Shown here piece after piece: positions 17,073 through 32,176 of a stretch of 64,000 nt of DNA. Every line of letters starts with the position of its first letter. The first letter of the stretch is position 1. This DNA comes from Pseudomonas palmensis (lineage in GTDB: Bacteria; Pseudomonadota; Gammaproteobacteria; Pseudomonadales; Pseudomonadaceae), in assembly GCF_017848315.1 (NCBI RefSeq), contig NZ_JAFKEC010000007.1, positions 62,001-126,000 on the forward strand, in the 5' to 3' direction. A program made the position numbers and the translations under genes. Under the pieces are notes generated by a model. It worked only from the letters and a program-made list of their open reading frames with translations. It did no database searches and was not told the origin of the DNA.

Positions 17073-18012
17073 CTATAGATAGTGGCTTCAAACACATCAC
17101 CGTACTGCTTGACGAAGCCGTCGAGGCTCTCGCCGTACGCGCCGATGGCTGCTATCTGGATGGCACCTTCGGGCGTGGCGGGCACAGTCGGCTGATTCTC
17201 CAGCACCTGGGGCCGCAGGGTCGGCTGCTGGGGTTCGACAAGGACCCACAAGCGATTGCCACCGGGCAAGCGCTGGCGGCCGAAGACGGCCGCTTTGTCA
17301 TTGTGCAGCGCAGTTTCGCCGAGCTGGGCGCCGAAGTCGCCGAGCGGGGCCTGTCCGGCAAGGTCAATGGCATCCTGCTCGACCTGGGCGTGTCCTCGCC
17401 ACAGCTCGATGACCCCGAGCGCGGCTTCAGTTTCATGAACGACGGCCCGCTGGACATGCGCATGGACCCGAGTCGTGGCGTCAGCGCCGCCGAATTCATC
17501 GCCACCGCGCCGGCCGAAGAAATCGCCCGCGTGTTCAAGGAGTACGGCGAAGAGCGTTTCGCCAAGCGCATGGCCAACGCCGTGGTCGCCCGTCGCGAAC
17601 AGCAACCCTTTACCCGTACCGCCGACCTCGCCGAAGTGCTCAAGGTCGCCAACCCCGCGTGGGAAAAGGGCAAGAACCCCGCCACCCGTGCTTTCCAGGG
17701 GCTGCGCATTCACGTCAACAACGAGCTGGGCGACCTCGAAGCCGGGCTCGAGGCTGCCCTCGACACGCTCGAGATCGGTGGCCGTCTGGTGGTCATCAGC
17801 TTCCATTCGCTGGAAGACCGCATCGTCAAGCTGTTCATGCGCAAGCTGGCCAAGGGAGAGGCCGACAACCTGCCGCGCAACCTGCCGGTACAACACAAGC
17901 CCTTCGAGCCCAAGATCAAGGTCCATGGCAAGGCGCAGTTCGCCTCCGAGGCCGAGCTCAAGGCCAACCCGCGCTCGCGTAGCGCGGTCATGCGTGTGGC
18001 GGAGAAGCTGCG

Positions 18013-18016
<4 letters not shown>
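17069..18016 (+). CDS. rsmH: 16S rRNA N4-methyltransferase RsmH (315 aa)
   Basis: SAM-dependent methyltransferase (MraW) modifying N4 of C1402, the same nucleotide as RsmI. The SAM-binding motif is [14 protein letters not shown] (residues ~31-44), with [11 protein letters not shown] following. [20 protein letters not shown] (residues ~107-126), [13 protein letters not shown] and [13 protein letters not shown] are family signatures. The GTG start at 17069 overlaps the mraZ stop, and its own stop overlaps ftsL. Confidence 0.96.
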
Positions 18017-20038
<2,022 letters not shown>

Positions 20039-20039
<1 letters not shown>

Positions 20040-21505
20040 TGTCGATGCCATTGAGTAAGCTGTTTGCCCTGAGCGGCAACAACGACCCGTTGATCCGCGA
20101 ACTGACCCTGGACAGCCGCAAGGTCCGCGCCGGGGACTTGTTCCTGGCGGTGCCGGGTGCGCGTGTCGACGGCCGCGAGCATATTGCCGATGCGCTCAAG
20201 CGCGGCGCGGCAGCCGTGGCCTATGAAGTGCAGAACACCACCGTGCTGCCGATCACCGATGTGCCGATGATTCCGGTCAAGGGCCTGATTGCCCAGCTGT
20301 CGGATATCGCGGGGCGCTTCTATGGCGAGCCGAGCCGCCAGCTCGAGCTGATCGGCGTGACTGGCACCAACGGCAAGACCAGCGTCACCCAGCTGGTGGC
20401 CCAGGCGCTCGACCTGCTGGGCCAGCACTGCGGCCTGATCGGCACCCTGGGTACCGGTTTCTATGGCCAGCTGCAAAGTGGCCGGCTGACCACGCCAGAT
20501 CCGATTGCCGTGCAGTCGACCCTGGGCGACCTGAAGAAGGCTGGCGCCAAGGCCGTGGCCATGGAAGTGTCCTCCCATGCGCTGGAACAAGGCCGGGTAG
20601 CGGCACTGGCCTTCGACATCGTGGTAATGACCAACCTGTCACGCGATCACCTGGACTACCACGGCAGCATGGAGGCCTACCAGGCCGCCAAGGCGCGCCT
20701 GTTCGCCTGGCCCGACCTGCGCTCGCGGGTGGTCAATCTGGACGATGCCTTCGGGCGTGAGCTGGCGGCGCAGAAGGGTGATTCGCGCCTGATCAGCTAC
20801 AGCCTCGTCGACCCTGCCGCCTCGCTGTACTGCCGCGAAGCGAAGTTCGACGACGATGGCGTGCGTGCGGTGCTGGTAACGGCACAGGGCGAGCATATGC
20901 TGCGCAGCCGCCTGCTCGGGCGCTTCAACCTCAGCAACATGCTGGCCGCGGTCGGCACGCTGATGGCGATGGATCATCCGCTGGACGAAATTCTCAAGGT
21001 CACGCCGCAGCTCGAGGGCCCCGTAGGGCGCATGCAGCGCCTGGGCGGTGGCAGCAAGCCGTTGGTGGTGGTCGATTACGCCCACACCCCCGATGCCCTG
21101 GAAAAGGTCCTCGAAGCCCTGCGTCCCCATGCGCAAGGCAAGCTGCTGTGCCTGTTCGGCTGCGGCGGCGACCGCGATCGCGGCAAGCGCCCGCTGATGG
21201 CCGAAGTGGCCGAGCGCCTGGCCGACCGCGTGCTGGTCACCGACGACAACCCGCGCAGCGAGGCGCCCCAGCAGATTTTCGACGATATCCGCCCAGGCTT
21301 CGCCCGGGGTGAAAGCGTCGAGTTCATCGCCGGCCGTGGCCCGGCGATTGCGCACCTGATTGCCACCGCCGCTGCCGACGACGTCATCGTGCTGGCGGGC
21401 AAGGGGCACGAGGATTACCAGGAGATCAACGGCGAGCGCCATGACTTCTCCGACCTGGTCGAGGCCGAAAGAGCCCTGGCAGCCTGGGAGGCCCCGAATG
21501 CTTGA
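20039..21505 (+). CDS. murE: UDP-MurNAc-tripeptide synthetase MurE, meso-DAP adding (488 aa)
   Basis: Mur ligase adding the third stem-peptide residue. The ATP loop is GVTGTNGKTSVTQL (residues ~108-121). The carbamylated-Lys region and YHGSMEAYQAAKARLF follow. The substrate-selecting motif DDNPRSE (residues ~401-407) identifies meso-diaminopimelate as the amino acid. The ATG at 20039 overlaps the ftsI stop (TGATG). Confidence 0.97.
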
Positions 21506-22865
21506 GTCAATGTCCCTCAGCCAGTTGGTAGCGCCGCTGCAGGGCCGCCTGCATGGCCAGGATGCAACCTTCGATGGCGTCAGCATCGACAGCCGCGCGA
21601 TCACCCCTGGCCAGTTGTTCGTCGCCCTGGCCGGGCCGCGTTTCGACGGTCACGATTACCTGGACGAAGTGGCAGCCAAGGGCGCCGTCGCGGCGCTGGT
21701 GCAGCACGAAGTGCCGGGCAGCAACCTGCCGCAACTGGTGGTTGCCGATACCCGCCTGGGCCTGGGCCAGTTGGGGGCGCTCAATCGCGCCGCCTTCGAC
21801 AAGCCGGTTGCCGCAATCACCGGCTCCAGTGGCAAGACCACGGTCAAGGAGATGCTGGCCAGCATCCTGCGCACCCGCGGGCCGGTACTGGCCACCCGTG
21901 GCAATCTCAACAACGACTTCGGCGCACCGCTGACCCTGCTGGAGCTGGCCCCGCACCATACAGCGGCGGTCATCGAGCTGGGCGCCTCGCGCATCGGCGA
22001 AATCGCCTACACCGTCGGCCTGACCCGGCCGCAGGTGGTGATCATCAACAACGCCGGTACCGCTCATGTGGGTGAGTTCGGCGGGCCGGAGAAAATCGTC
22101 GAAGCCAAGGGCGAGATCCTCGAAGGCCTGGGCCAGGATGGCGTGGCGGTATTGAACCTGGATGACAAGGCGTTCGGCATCTGGAAGCAGCGCGCCGGCC
22201 ATCACCCTGTGATCACTTTCGCCCTGGCCAATGCCGACGCAGATTTTCATGCCACCGACATTCGTCACGACGAACGCGGCTGCCCCGGTTTCGAATTGCG
22301 CAGCCCGCTGGGCAACGCCCGCGTCCAGCTCAACCTGCTGGGCACTCACAATGTTAGCAACGCCCTGGCCGCCGCGGCTGCCGCACAGGCTTTCGGCGTG
22401 ACACTGGAAGGCATCGTCGAGGGTCTTGACGCGGTGCAGCCGGTCAAGGGCCGCACCGTGGTGCACATGGCGCCCACCGGTGTGCGCGTGATCGACGACA
22501 GTTACAACGCAAACCCCACCTCCATGTGCGCTGCCGTTGATATACTCGCCGGCTTTTCCGGGCGTACCGTCCTGGTGCTCGGGGATATCGGCGAATTGGG
22601 CCAGTGGGCCGAGGAAGGGCATCGGCAGGTCGGCGCATACGCCAGGGGCAAGGTTGCAGCACTTTATGCCGTGGGCCCGATGATGGCCGAAGCGGTCAAG
22701 GCATTTGGCACCGGGGCCCATCATTTCGCCACTCAAGCTGACTTGATCGACGCCGTTCGCGTCGAGCAGGCCAACAACACCACCATTTTGATCAAGGGTT
22801 CGCGCAGCGCTGCGATGGAAAACGTCGTGGCGGCCTTGTGCGGTTCCAGCGGGGAGAAACATTAA
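21498..22865 (+). CDS. murF: UDP-MurNAc-tripeptide:D-Ala-D-Ala ligase MurF (455 aa)
   Basis: Mur ligase adding D-Ala-D-Ala to complete the pentapeptide. The ATP loop is [14 protein letters not shown] (residues ~107-120). The family motifs [30 protein letters not shown] and [13 protein letters not shown] are all present. The ATG at 21498 overlaps the end of murE by eight bases; the frame is open further upstream within murE, but homology starts here with MSLSQL. Confidence 0.96.
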   Translation: MLESMSLSQLVAPLQGRLHGQDATFDGVSIDSRAITPGQLFVALAGPRFDGHDYLDEVAAKGAVAALVQHEVPGSNLPQLVVADTRLGLGQLGALNRAAFDKPVAAITGSSGKTTVKEMLASILRTRGPVLATRGNLNNDFGAPLTLLELAPHHTAAVIELGASRIGEIAYTVGLTRPQVVIINNAGTAHVGEFGGPEKIVEAKGEILEGLGQDGVAVLNLDDKAFGIWKQRAGHHPVITFALANADADFHATDIRHDERGCPGFELRSPLGNARVQLNLLGTHNVSNALAAAAAAQAFGVTLEGIVEGLDAVQPVKGRTVVHMAPTGVRVIDDSYNANPTSMCAAVDILAGFSGRTVLVLGDIGELGQWAEEGHRQVGAYARGKVAALYAVGPMMAEAVKAFGTGAHHFATQADLIDAVRVEQANNTTILIKGSRSAAMENVVAALCGSSGEKH

Positions 22866-23947
22866 TGCTGCTGCTGCTGGCTGAGTATCTGCAACAGTTC
22901 TACAAAGGCTTCGCGGTCTTTCAGTACCTGACCCTGCGCGGGATTCTGGGTGTACTGACCGCGTTGTCGCTGGCCCTGTGGTTGGGCCCCTGGATGATTC
23001 GTACCCTGCAGATTCGCCAGATCGGTCAAGCCGTGCGCAATGACGGCCCGCAATCGCACCTCTCCAAGTCCGGCACCCCGACCATGGGCGGTGCGCTGAT
23101 TCTGTCTGCCATCGGCGTGAGCACGCTGCTGTGGGCCGACCTGACCAACCGTTATGTGTGGGTGGTGCTGATCGTCACCCTGCTGTTCGGCGCCATCGGC
23201 TGGGTCGACGACTACCGCAAGGTGATCGAGAAGAACTCGCGTGGCCTGCCAAGCCGCTGGAAGTACTTCTGGCAATCGGTGTTCGGCCTGGGCGCGGCGA
23301 TCTTCCTGTACATGACCGCGCCCACCAGCGTGGAAACCACCCTGATCGTGCCGATGCTCAAGGATGTCACCATCCCGCTGGGCATCGGCTTCGTGGTGCT
23401 GACCTATTTCGTCATCGTGGGCTCGAGCAACGCAGTCAACCTGACCGACGGCCTGGACGGCCTGGCGATCATGCCGACGGTGATGGTCGGAGGCGCGCTG
23501 GGTATCTTCTGCTACCTGTCGGGCAACGTGAAGTTCGCCGAATACCTGCTGATCCCCTACGTGCCGGGCGCCGGCGAGCTGATCGTGTTCTGCGGCGCGC
23601 TGATCGGCGCGGGCCTGGGCTTTCTGTGGTTCAACACCTACCCGGCGCAGGTGTTCATGGGTGACGTCGGCGCCCTGGCACTGGGTGCCGCGTTGGGCAC
23701 CATTGCCGTGATCGTGCGTCAGGAGATCGTGCTGTTCATCATGGGCGGCGTGTTCGTGATGGAGACCCTGTCGGTGGTGATCCAGGTGGCCTCCTTCAAG
23801 CTGACCGGCAAGCGCGTGTTTCGCATGGCACCGATCCACCACCACTTTGAACTCAAGGGTTGGCCCGAGCCTCGGGTGATCGTCCGCTTCTGGATCATCA
23901 CCGTGATTCTCGTGCTGTTCGGCCTTGCCACCCTGAAACTGAGGTAG
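22865..23947 (+). CDS. mraY: Phospho-MurNAc-pentapeptide transferase MraY (360 aa)
   Basis: Integral membrane enzyme making lipid I from UDP-MurNAc-pentapeptide and undecaprenyl phosphate. About ten membrane helices are predicted. The catalytic motifs are [10 protein letters not shown] (residues ~68-77), [12 protein letters not shown] with the Asp pair (~112-123), [16 protein letters not shown] (~189-204) and [13 protein letters not shown] near the C-terminus. The length is the family standard. The ATG overlaps the murF stop by one base. Confidence 0.98.
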   Translation: MLLLLAEYLQQFYKGFAVFQYLTLRGILGVLTALSLALWLGPWMIRTLQIRQIGQAVRNDGPQSHLSKSGTPTMGGALILSAIGVSTLLWADLTNRYVWVVLIVTLLFGAIGWVDDYRKVIEKNSRGLPSRWKYFWQSVFGLGAAIFLYMTAPTSVETTLIVPMLKDVTIPLGIGFVVLTYFVIVGSSNAVNLTDGLDGLAIMPTVMVGGALGIFCYLSGNVKFAEYLLIPYVPGAGELIVFCGALIGAGLGFLWFNTYPAQVFMGDVGALALGAALGTIAVIVRQEIVLFIMGGVFVMETLSVVIQVASFKLTGKRVFRMAPIHHHFELKGWPEPRVIVRFWIITVILVLFGLATLKLR

Positions 23948-23953
23948 AAACGA

Positions 23954-25300
23954 GTGTCCCTGATCGCGTCTGACCACTTCCGCATCGTTGTCGGCCTCGG
24001 CAAGAGCGGCATGTCCCTGGTTCGCTTCCTGGCGAACCGGGGCATTGCGTTTGCGGTGGCCGATACCCGCGAGAACCCGCCGGAGCTGGCGACCTTGCGT
24101 CGCGACTACCCGCAGGTGGAAGTGCGTTGTGGCGAACTGGATGTGGAGTTCCTGTGCCGTGCCGACGAGCTGTACGTCAGCCCCGGCCTGGCCCTGGCGA
24201 CCCCGGCCCTGCAGCAGGCTGCCGCGCGCGGCGTGAAGCTGTCGGGCGACATCGAACTGTTCGCGCGCAATGCCAAGGCGCCGATCATTGCCATCAGCGG
24301 TTCCAATGCCAAGAGCACCGTCACCACCCTGGTCGGGGAGATGGCCGTTGCGGCAGGCAAACGTGTGGCAGTGGGCGGCAACCTCGGTACCCCGGCACTG
24401 GACCTGCTGGACGACGCCATCGAGCTGTACGTGATGGAGCTGTCGAGCTTCCAGCTGGAGACCACCGATCAGCTGAATGCCGAAGTGGCCACCGTGCTCA
24501 ACGTCAGCGAAGACCACATGGACCGCTACAGCGGCCTGCCGGCCTATCACCTGGCCAAGCACCGGATCTTCCGTGGCGCACGGCAGGTGGTGGTCAACCG
24601 CCAGGATGCCCTGAGCCGTCCGCTGCCGATGGAAAACGTGCCGTGCTGGACGTTCGGCCTGAATGTGCCCGACTTCAAGGGCTTCGGGCTGCGCGAAGAG
24701 AACGGCGAGAAGTACCTGGCGTTCGAGTTCCAGACCCTGATGCCGGTGCGCGAGCTGAAGATCCGTGGTGCGCACAACCAGTCCAACGCCCTCGCGGCGC
24801 TGGCCCTGGGGCATGCCGCAGGCCTGCCATTCGACGCCATGCTGGCCAGCCTGCGCACCTTTGCCGGCCTGGCCCACCGTTGCCAGTGGCTGCGCGAGCG
24901 TGACGGCGTGAGCTGGTACGACGACTCCAAGGCCACCAACGTCGGTGCCGCGCTGGCGGCCATCGAAGGCCTGGGTGCGGATATCGACGGCAAGCTGGTG
25001 CTGGTGGCCGGCGGCGACGGCAAGGGCGCGGATTTCTCGGCGCTGCGTGCCCCGGTGGCGGCGCACTGCCGCGCCGTGGTGCTGCTGGGCCGTGATGCCG
25101 AGCGCCTGGCCCAGGCATTGGGCGACAGCGTGCCGCTGATTCGCGTCAGCAGCCTCGACGAAGCCGTGCAGCAGGGCGCCGCGCTGGCCCAGCCAGGCGA
25201 CGCCGTGCTGCTGTCGCCTGCCTGCGCAAGCCTGGACATGTTCAAGAACTTCGAAGAGCGTGGGCGCCTGTTCGCCCAGGCCGTGGAGGGGCTGGCATGA
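23954..25300 (+). CDS. murD: UDP-MurNAc-L-Ala:D-Glu ligase MurD (448 aa)
   Basis: Mur ligase adding D-glutamate. The N-terminal dinucleotide-like fold starts at IVVGLGKSGMSLVRFL. The ATP loop is ISGSNAKSTVTTL (residues ~114-126), with Ala in place of the Gly usually seen before Lys; I recall the same form in other Pseudomonas MurD proteins. MELSSFQLETT, NVSEDHMDRY and DDSKATNVGA are family signatures. It starts with GTG at 23954, six bases after mraY. Confidence 0.96.
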   Translation: MSLIASDHFRIVVGLGKSGMSLVRFLANRGIAFAVADTRENPPELATLRRDYPQVEVRCGELDVEFLCRADELYVSPGLALATPALQQAAARGVKLSGDIELFARNAKAPIIAISGSNAKSTVTTLVGEMAVAAGKRVAVGGNLGTPALDLLDDAIELYVMELSSFQLETTDQLNAEVATVLNVSEDHMDRYSGLPAYHLAKHRIFRGARQVVVNRQDALSRPLPMENVPCWTFGLNVPDFKGFGLREENGEKYLAFEFQTLMPVRELKIRGAHNQSNALAALALGHAAGLPFDAMLASLRTFAGLAHRCQWLRERDGVSWYDDSKATNVGAALAAIEGLGADIDGKLVLVAGGDGKGADFSALRAPVAAHCRAVVLLGRDAERLAQALGDSVPLIRVSSLDEAVQQGAALAQPGDAVLLSPACASLDMFKNFEERGRLFAQAVEGLA

Positions 25301-26511
25301 TCTTCGGCATCATCAAGCCTTATCCGTCCCCCCTGGTCACTGGTCGCGGCATCGATCTCGATTTCGCCATGCTCGCGGGCTGCCTGGCGCTGCTGGGCCT
25401 TGGCCTGGTGATGATCACCTCGGCCTCCTCGGAAGTGGCCGCGTTGCAGTCGGGCAACCCGCTTTACCACATGATCCGTCACCTGGTGTACGTGGCCATC
25501 GGCCTGGTCGCCTGCGTCGTCACCATGATGGTGCCGATCGCCACCTGGCAGCGCATGGGCTTCATGATGCTGGTCGGTGCCTTCGGGTTGCTGGTGCTGG
25601 TACTGGTGCCGGGCATCGGCCGCGAAGTGAACGGCTCGATGCGCTGGATCGGCTTCAGCTTCTTCAACGTGCAGCCTTCCGAAATCGCCAAGGTGTTCGT
25701 GGTGATCTACCTGGCGGGCTACCTGGTGCGCCGCCAGACCGAGGTACGCGAGAGCTGGATGGGCTTCTTCAAGCCGTTCATCGTGCTGCTGCCGATGGCC
25801 GGCCTGCTGCTGATGGAGCCGGACTTCGGCGCCACGGTGGTGATGATGGGCGCCGCCGCGGCGATGCTGTTCCTGGGCGGGGTGGGGCTGTTCCGCTTCA
25901 GCCTGATGGTGGTGCTGGCGGTGGCGGCGGTGTTCATTCTGGTACAGGCGCAGCCCTACCGGATGGCGCGCCTGATCACCTTCACCGACCCCTGGTCGGA
26001 TCAATTCGGTTCCGGCTATCAGCTGACCCAGGCCCTGATTGCCTTCGGCCGCGGTGAGTGGCTGGGCGTGGGCCTGGGCAACAGCGTGCAGAAGCAGTTC
26101 TACCTGCCCGAAGCACACACCGACTTCGTGTTCTCGGTACTGGCCGAAGAGCTGGGCGTGGTCGGTTCGCTGCTGACCGTTGCGCTGTTCGTGTTCGTCA
26201 GCCTGCGCGCGATGTACATCGGTCTGTGGGCCGAGAAAGCCAAGCAGTTCTTTGCCGCCTACATGGCCTACGGCCTGGCCTTCCTGTGGATCGGCCAGTT
26301 CCTGATCAACATCGGGGTGAACGTCGGCCTGCTGCCGACCAAGGGCCTGACCCTGCCGTTCCTCAGCTACGGCGGCAGCTCGCTGGTGATCTGCTGCGTG
26401 TGCATGGGCCTGCTGCTGCGCATCGAGTGGGAGAGCCGCACGCACCTGGGCAGCGAAGAACATGAATTCGATGAGAGCGATTTTGCCGAGGAGCCAAGAC
26501 ATGGCCGTTGA
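25297..26511 (+). CDS. ftsW: Septal peptidoglycan glycosyltransferase FtsW (404 aa)
   Basis: SEDS-family glycosyltransferase working with FtsI at the septum. About ten membrane helices are predicted. Diagnostic segments are GREVNGSMRWIGFSFFNVQPSE (split around residue 115), MEPDFGATVVM (~173), the extracellular loop LPEAHTDFVFSVLAEELG (residues ~270-287) with the catalytic Asp, and GLTLPFLSYGGSSL near the C-terminus. The start overlaps the murD stop (ATGA). Confidence 0.97.
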   Translation: MIFGIIKPYPSPLVTGRGIDLDFAMLAGCLALLGLGLVMITSASSEVAALQSGNPLYHMIRHLVYVAIGLVACVVTMMVPIATWQRMGFMMLVGAFGLLVLVLVPGIGREVNGSMRWIGFSFFNVQPSEIAKVFVVIYLAGYLVRRQTEVRESWMGFFKPFIVLLPMAGLLLMEPDFGATVVMMGAAAAMLFLGGVGLFRFSLMVVLAVAAVFILVQAQPYRMARLITFTDPWSDQFGSGYQLTQALIAFGRGEWLGVGLGNSVQKQFYLPEAHTDFVFSVLAEELGVVGSLLTVALFVFVSLRAMYIGLWAEKAKQFFAAYMAYGLAFLWIGQFLINIGVNVGLLPTKGLTLPFLSYGGSSLVICCVCMGLLLRIEWESRTHLGSEEHEFDESDFAEEPRHGR

Positions 26512-27572
26512 AGGCAAAAACGTATTGATCATGGCAGGCGGCACCGGGGGCCACGTGTTCCCGGCCCTGGCCTGCGCCCGTGAGTTCCAGGCACGCGGTT
26601 ACACCGTGCACTGGCTGGGCACCCCACGCGGTATCGAAAACGAGCTGGTGCCCCAGGCCGGGTTGCAACTGCACCTGATCCAGGTCACCGGCTTGCGTGG
26701 CAAGGGCAAGCTGTCGCTGCTCAAGGCGCCGTTCACCCTGTTCAAGGCGGTGCTGCAGGCGCGGCGCATCATCCGTCGGCTCAAGCCGGTGTGTGTGGTC
26801 GGCTTTGGCGGCTATGTGACCGGCCCGGGCGGTGTGGCGGCGAAGCTGGCTGGCGTGCCCGTGGTGATCCACGAGCAGAACGCCAAGGCCGGTACCGCCA
26901 ATCGGCTGCTGGTGCCGCTGGCAGGCCGAGTCTGCGAAGCTTTCCCGAACACCTTCGAGGCCAGCGACAAACTGCGCACCACCGGCAACCCGGTGCGCGG
27001 CGAGCTGTTCCTGGAGCCTGTGCGCGCGCCACTGGCCGGGCGCCGCGCGCGCCTGCTGGTGCTGGGCGGCAGCCTGGGCGCGGAGCCGTTGAACAAACTG
27101 TTGCCACAGGCCCTGGCCCTGGTACCCGAGGCCCTGCGCCCCGAGGTGTTCCACCAGGCCGGCAAGCAGCATGACCAGATTACCGCCGAGCGCTATCGCG
27201 AGGCCGGGATCGAGGCTCAGGTAGAGCCGTTCATCAAAGACATGGCCCACGCCTATGGCTGGGCCGACCTGGTGATCTGCCGGGCCGGTGCGCTGACCGT
27301 CAGCGAACTGGCTGCGGCCGGTCTGCCCTCGATGCTGGTGCCGCTGCCCCATGCCATCGACGATCACCAGACCCACAACGCCCACTATCTGGCACGTGAA
27401 GGCGCCGCCTTCCTGATGCCGCAAGCGACAACTGGCGCAGCGCAGCTCGCTGAACGCCTGAACGAGGTACTGATGCAACCGCAAAAACTCGACACCATGG
27501 CCAGCACCGCACGACGCCTGGCCAAGCCCGCGGCTACCAGCACCGTGGTCGATATCTGCCTGGAGGTGGCCC

Positions 27573-27580
<8 letters not shown>
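26501..27580 (+). CDS. murG: UDP-GlcNAc transferase MurG (359 aa)
   Basis: Membrane-associated GT-B glycosyltransferase making lipid II from lipid I. The N-terminal glycine loop is [15 protein letters not shown] (residues ~9-23). [16 protein letters not shown] and [14 protein letters not shown] follow, and the C-terminal half has [14 protein letters not shown] and the UDP-GlcNAc site [18 protein letters not shown]. The ATG at 26501 has a GAGGAG ribosome-binding site; an upstream in-frame ATG at 26462 lies deep inside ftsW and is rejected. Confidence 0.97.
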
Positions 27581-29980
<2,400 letters not shown>

Positions 29981-29984
29981 GCCC

Positions 29985-30851
29985 ATGCAAGGCGCGATGG
30001 TACGTCATCAGCAACCCGCCACCGGCCGCAAGCCGGTGCCGCGCGGTGCCAGCCGGATGGTGGCCAAGGAGCCACTGTCGGCGCGCCTGCCCAAGGCCAA
30101 TTTCAGCGTGTTCAAGCGTCTGCTGTGGCCGGTTCTGCTGGTAGTGGCCGGGTTCGGTGCCTACGAGGGCGCACAGCGCCTGATGCCGTATGCCGACCGG
30201 CCGATCACCAAGATCGCCGTGCAGGGCGACCTGAGCTACATCAGCCAGCAGGCCGTGCAGCAGCGTATCGCGCCCTATGTGGCCGCCAGCTTCTTCACCG
30301 TCGACCTGGCCAGCATGCGCACCGAGCTCGAGCAGATGCCGTGGATCGCGCATGCCGAAGTGCGTCGCGTGTGGCCGGACGAAGTGGTGATCCGCCTCGA
30401 GGAACAGCTGCCGGTGGCGCGCTGGGGCGACGAGGCCCTGCTCAACAACCAGGGCCAGGCCTTCACCCCGCGCGAGCTGGCCAACTACGAGCACCTGCCG
30501 CAGCTGTTCGGGCCGCAGCGGGCGCAGCAGCAAGTGATGCAGCAATATCAGGTACTGAGCCAGATGTTGCGGCCCATGGGCTTCTCGATCGCCCGGCTGG
30601 AACTGCGCGAGCGGGGCAGCTGGTTCCTGACCACTGGTGCCGGCAGCGCCGGGCCGGGTATCGAGTTGCTGCTGGGGCGCGACCATCTGGTGGAAAAGAT
30701 GCGCCGCTTCATTGCCATTTACGACAAGACGCTCAAAGAACAGATCACGAACATCGCCCGCATCGATCTGCGTTACGCCAATGGCCTGGCCGTTGGCTGG
30801 CGGGAACCGAATGCACCGACGACAGCCCAACCCGCTGTTGCGAAGAATTAG
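29985..30851 (+). CDS. ftsQ: Cell division protein FtsQ (288 aa)
   Basis: Bitopic divisome protein linking early and late division proteins. A basic cytoplasmic N-terminus (~45 residues) precedes one membrane helix ([17 protein letters not shown]). The periplasmic POTRA domain starts near residue 65 ([21 protein letters not shown]), and the beta domain includes [29 protein letters not shown] (split near residue 130). It follows ddlB by four bases. Confidence 0.95.
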   Translation: MQGAMVRHQQPATGRKPVPRGASRMVAKEPLSARLPKANFSVFKRLLWPVLLVVAGFGAYEGAQRLMPYADRPITKIAVQGDLSYISQQAVQQRIAPYVAASFFTVDLASMRTELEQMPWIAHAEVRRVWPDEVVIRLEEQLPVARWGDEALLNNQGQAFTPRELANYEHLPQLFGPQRAQQQVMQQYQVLSQMLRPMGFSIARLELRERGSWFLTTGAGSAGPGIELLLGRDHLVEKMRRFIAIYDKTLKEQITNIARIDLRYANGLAVGWREPNAPTTAQPAVAKN

Positions 30852-30866
30852 AGAGAGGCAGGACCC

Positions 30867-32120
30867 ATGGCAAATGCGCATAGCGGCAAAATGATCGTCG
30901 GGCTGGATATCGGTACGTCCAAGGTGGTTGCACTGGTGGGCGAAGTGGCCGCCGATGGCACCCTGGAAATCGTCGGTATCGGCACCCATCCATCGCGCGG
31001 GCTGAAAAAGGGCGTGGTGGTCAATATCGAATCCACCGTGCAGTCGATCCAGCGCGCCGTCGAAGAGGCCCAGCTGATGGCTGGCTGCCGGATTCACTCG
31101 GCGTTCGTCGGCGTGGCGGGCAATCACATCCGCAGCCTGAACTCCCACGGTATCGTCGCCATCCGCGATCGCGAAGTCAGCGCGGCGGACCTGGAGCGGG
31201 TGCTGGACGCGGCCCAGGCCGTGGCCATCCCGGCCGACCAGCGGGTGCTGCACACCCTGCCGCAGGACTACGTGATCGACAACCAGGAAGGCGTGCGCGA
31301 GCCGCTGGGCATGTCCGGCGTGCGCCTGGAAGCCAAGGTGCACGTGGTCACCTGTGCGGTCAATGCAGCACAGAACATCGAAAAATGCGTGCGCCGCTGC
31401 GGCCTTGAAATCGACGACATCATCCTCGAGCAACTGGCCTCGGCCTACTCGGTGCTGACCGATGACGAAAAAGAGCTGGGCGTGTGCCTGGTGGACATCG
31501 GCGGCGGTACCACCGACATCGCGATCTTCACCGAGGGCGCCATCCGCCACACGGCGGTGATTCCGATTGCCGGCGACCAGGTGACCAACGACATCGCCAT
31601 GGCGCTGCGTACCCCCACCCAGTACGCCGAAGAGATCAAGATCCGCTACGCCTGTGCCCTGGCCAAGCTGGCCGGTGCCGGCGAAACCATCAAGGTGCCT
31701 AGCGTGGGCGATCGTCCGCCGCGCGAACTGTCGCGCCAGGCCCTGGCCGAAGTGGTCGAGCCACGCTACGACGAACTGTTCACCCTGATCCAGGCCGAAC
31801 TGCGTCGCAGTGGCTACGAAGACCTGGTGCCGGCCGGCATCGTGCTCACCGGCGGTACCGCCAAGATGGAAGGCGCGGTGGAACTGGCCGAAGAGATTTT
31901 CCACATGCCGGTACGCCTGGGCGTGCCTTACACCGTGCGGGGCCTGAGCGACGTGGTGCGCAACCCCATCTATTCCACCGGCGTGGGCCTTCTGACCTAT
32001 GGCCTGCAGAAGCAGTCCGAAGGCGTGACCCTGACCGGTATCAGCAGCAACAGCTATGGCGATGAACCGAAGGCCCCGGTGCTTGAGCGACTCAAGCGCT
32101 GGGTCCAGGGCAACTTTTAA
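30867..32120 (+). CDS. ftsA: Cell division protein FtsA (417 aa)
   Basis: Actin-like ATPase tethering FtsZ to the membrane. Nucleotide-binding motifs are MIVGLDIGTSKVVALVGE (residues ~9-26) and LVDIGGGTTDIAIF (~207-220); the 1C domain lies between ~85 and 165. The C-terminal amphipathic membrane-targeting helix is VLERLKRWVQGNF. A good ribosome-binding site (GAGAGAGGCAGG) precedes the ATG. Confidence 0.97.
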   Translation: MANAHSGKMIVGLDIGTSKVVALVGEVAADGTLEIVGIGTHPSRGLKKGVVVNIESTVQSIQRAVEEAQLMAGCRIHSAFVGVAGNHIRSLNSHGIVAIRDREVSAADLERVLDAAQAVAIPADQRVLHTLPQDYVIDNQEGVREPLGMSGVRLEAKVHVVTCAVNAAQNIEKCVRRCGLEIDDIILEQLASAYSVLTDDEKELGVCLVDIGGGTTDIAIFTEGAIRHTAVIPIAGDQVTNDIAMALRTPTQYAEEIKIRYACALAKLAGAGETIKVPSVGDRPPRELSRQALAEVVEPRYDELFTLIQAELRRSGYEDLVPAGIVLTGGTAKMEGAVELAEEIFHMPVRLGVPYTVRGLSDVVRNPIYSTGVGLLTYGLQKQSEGVTLTGISSNSYGDEPKAPVLERLKRWVQGNF

Positions 32121-32176
32121 GTTTCAAAGCAGTAGTAGTAGGCGCAAAAAACTAGAGAACTGAAAGGAGAGGGAAA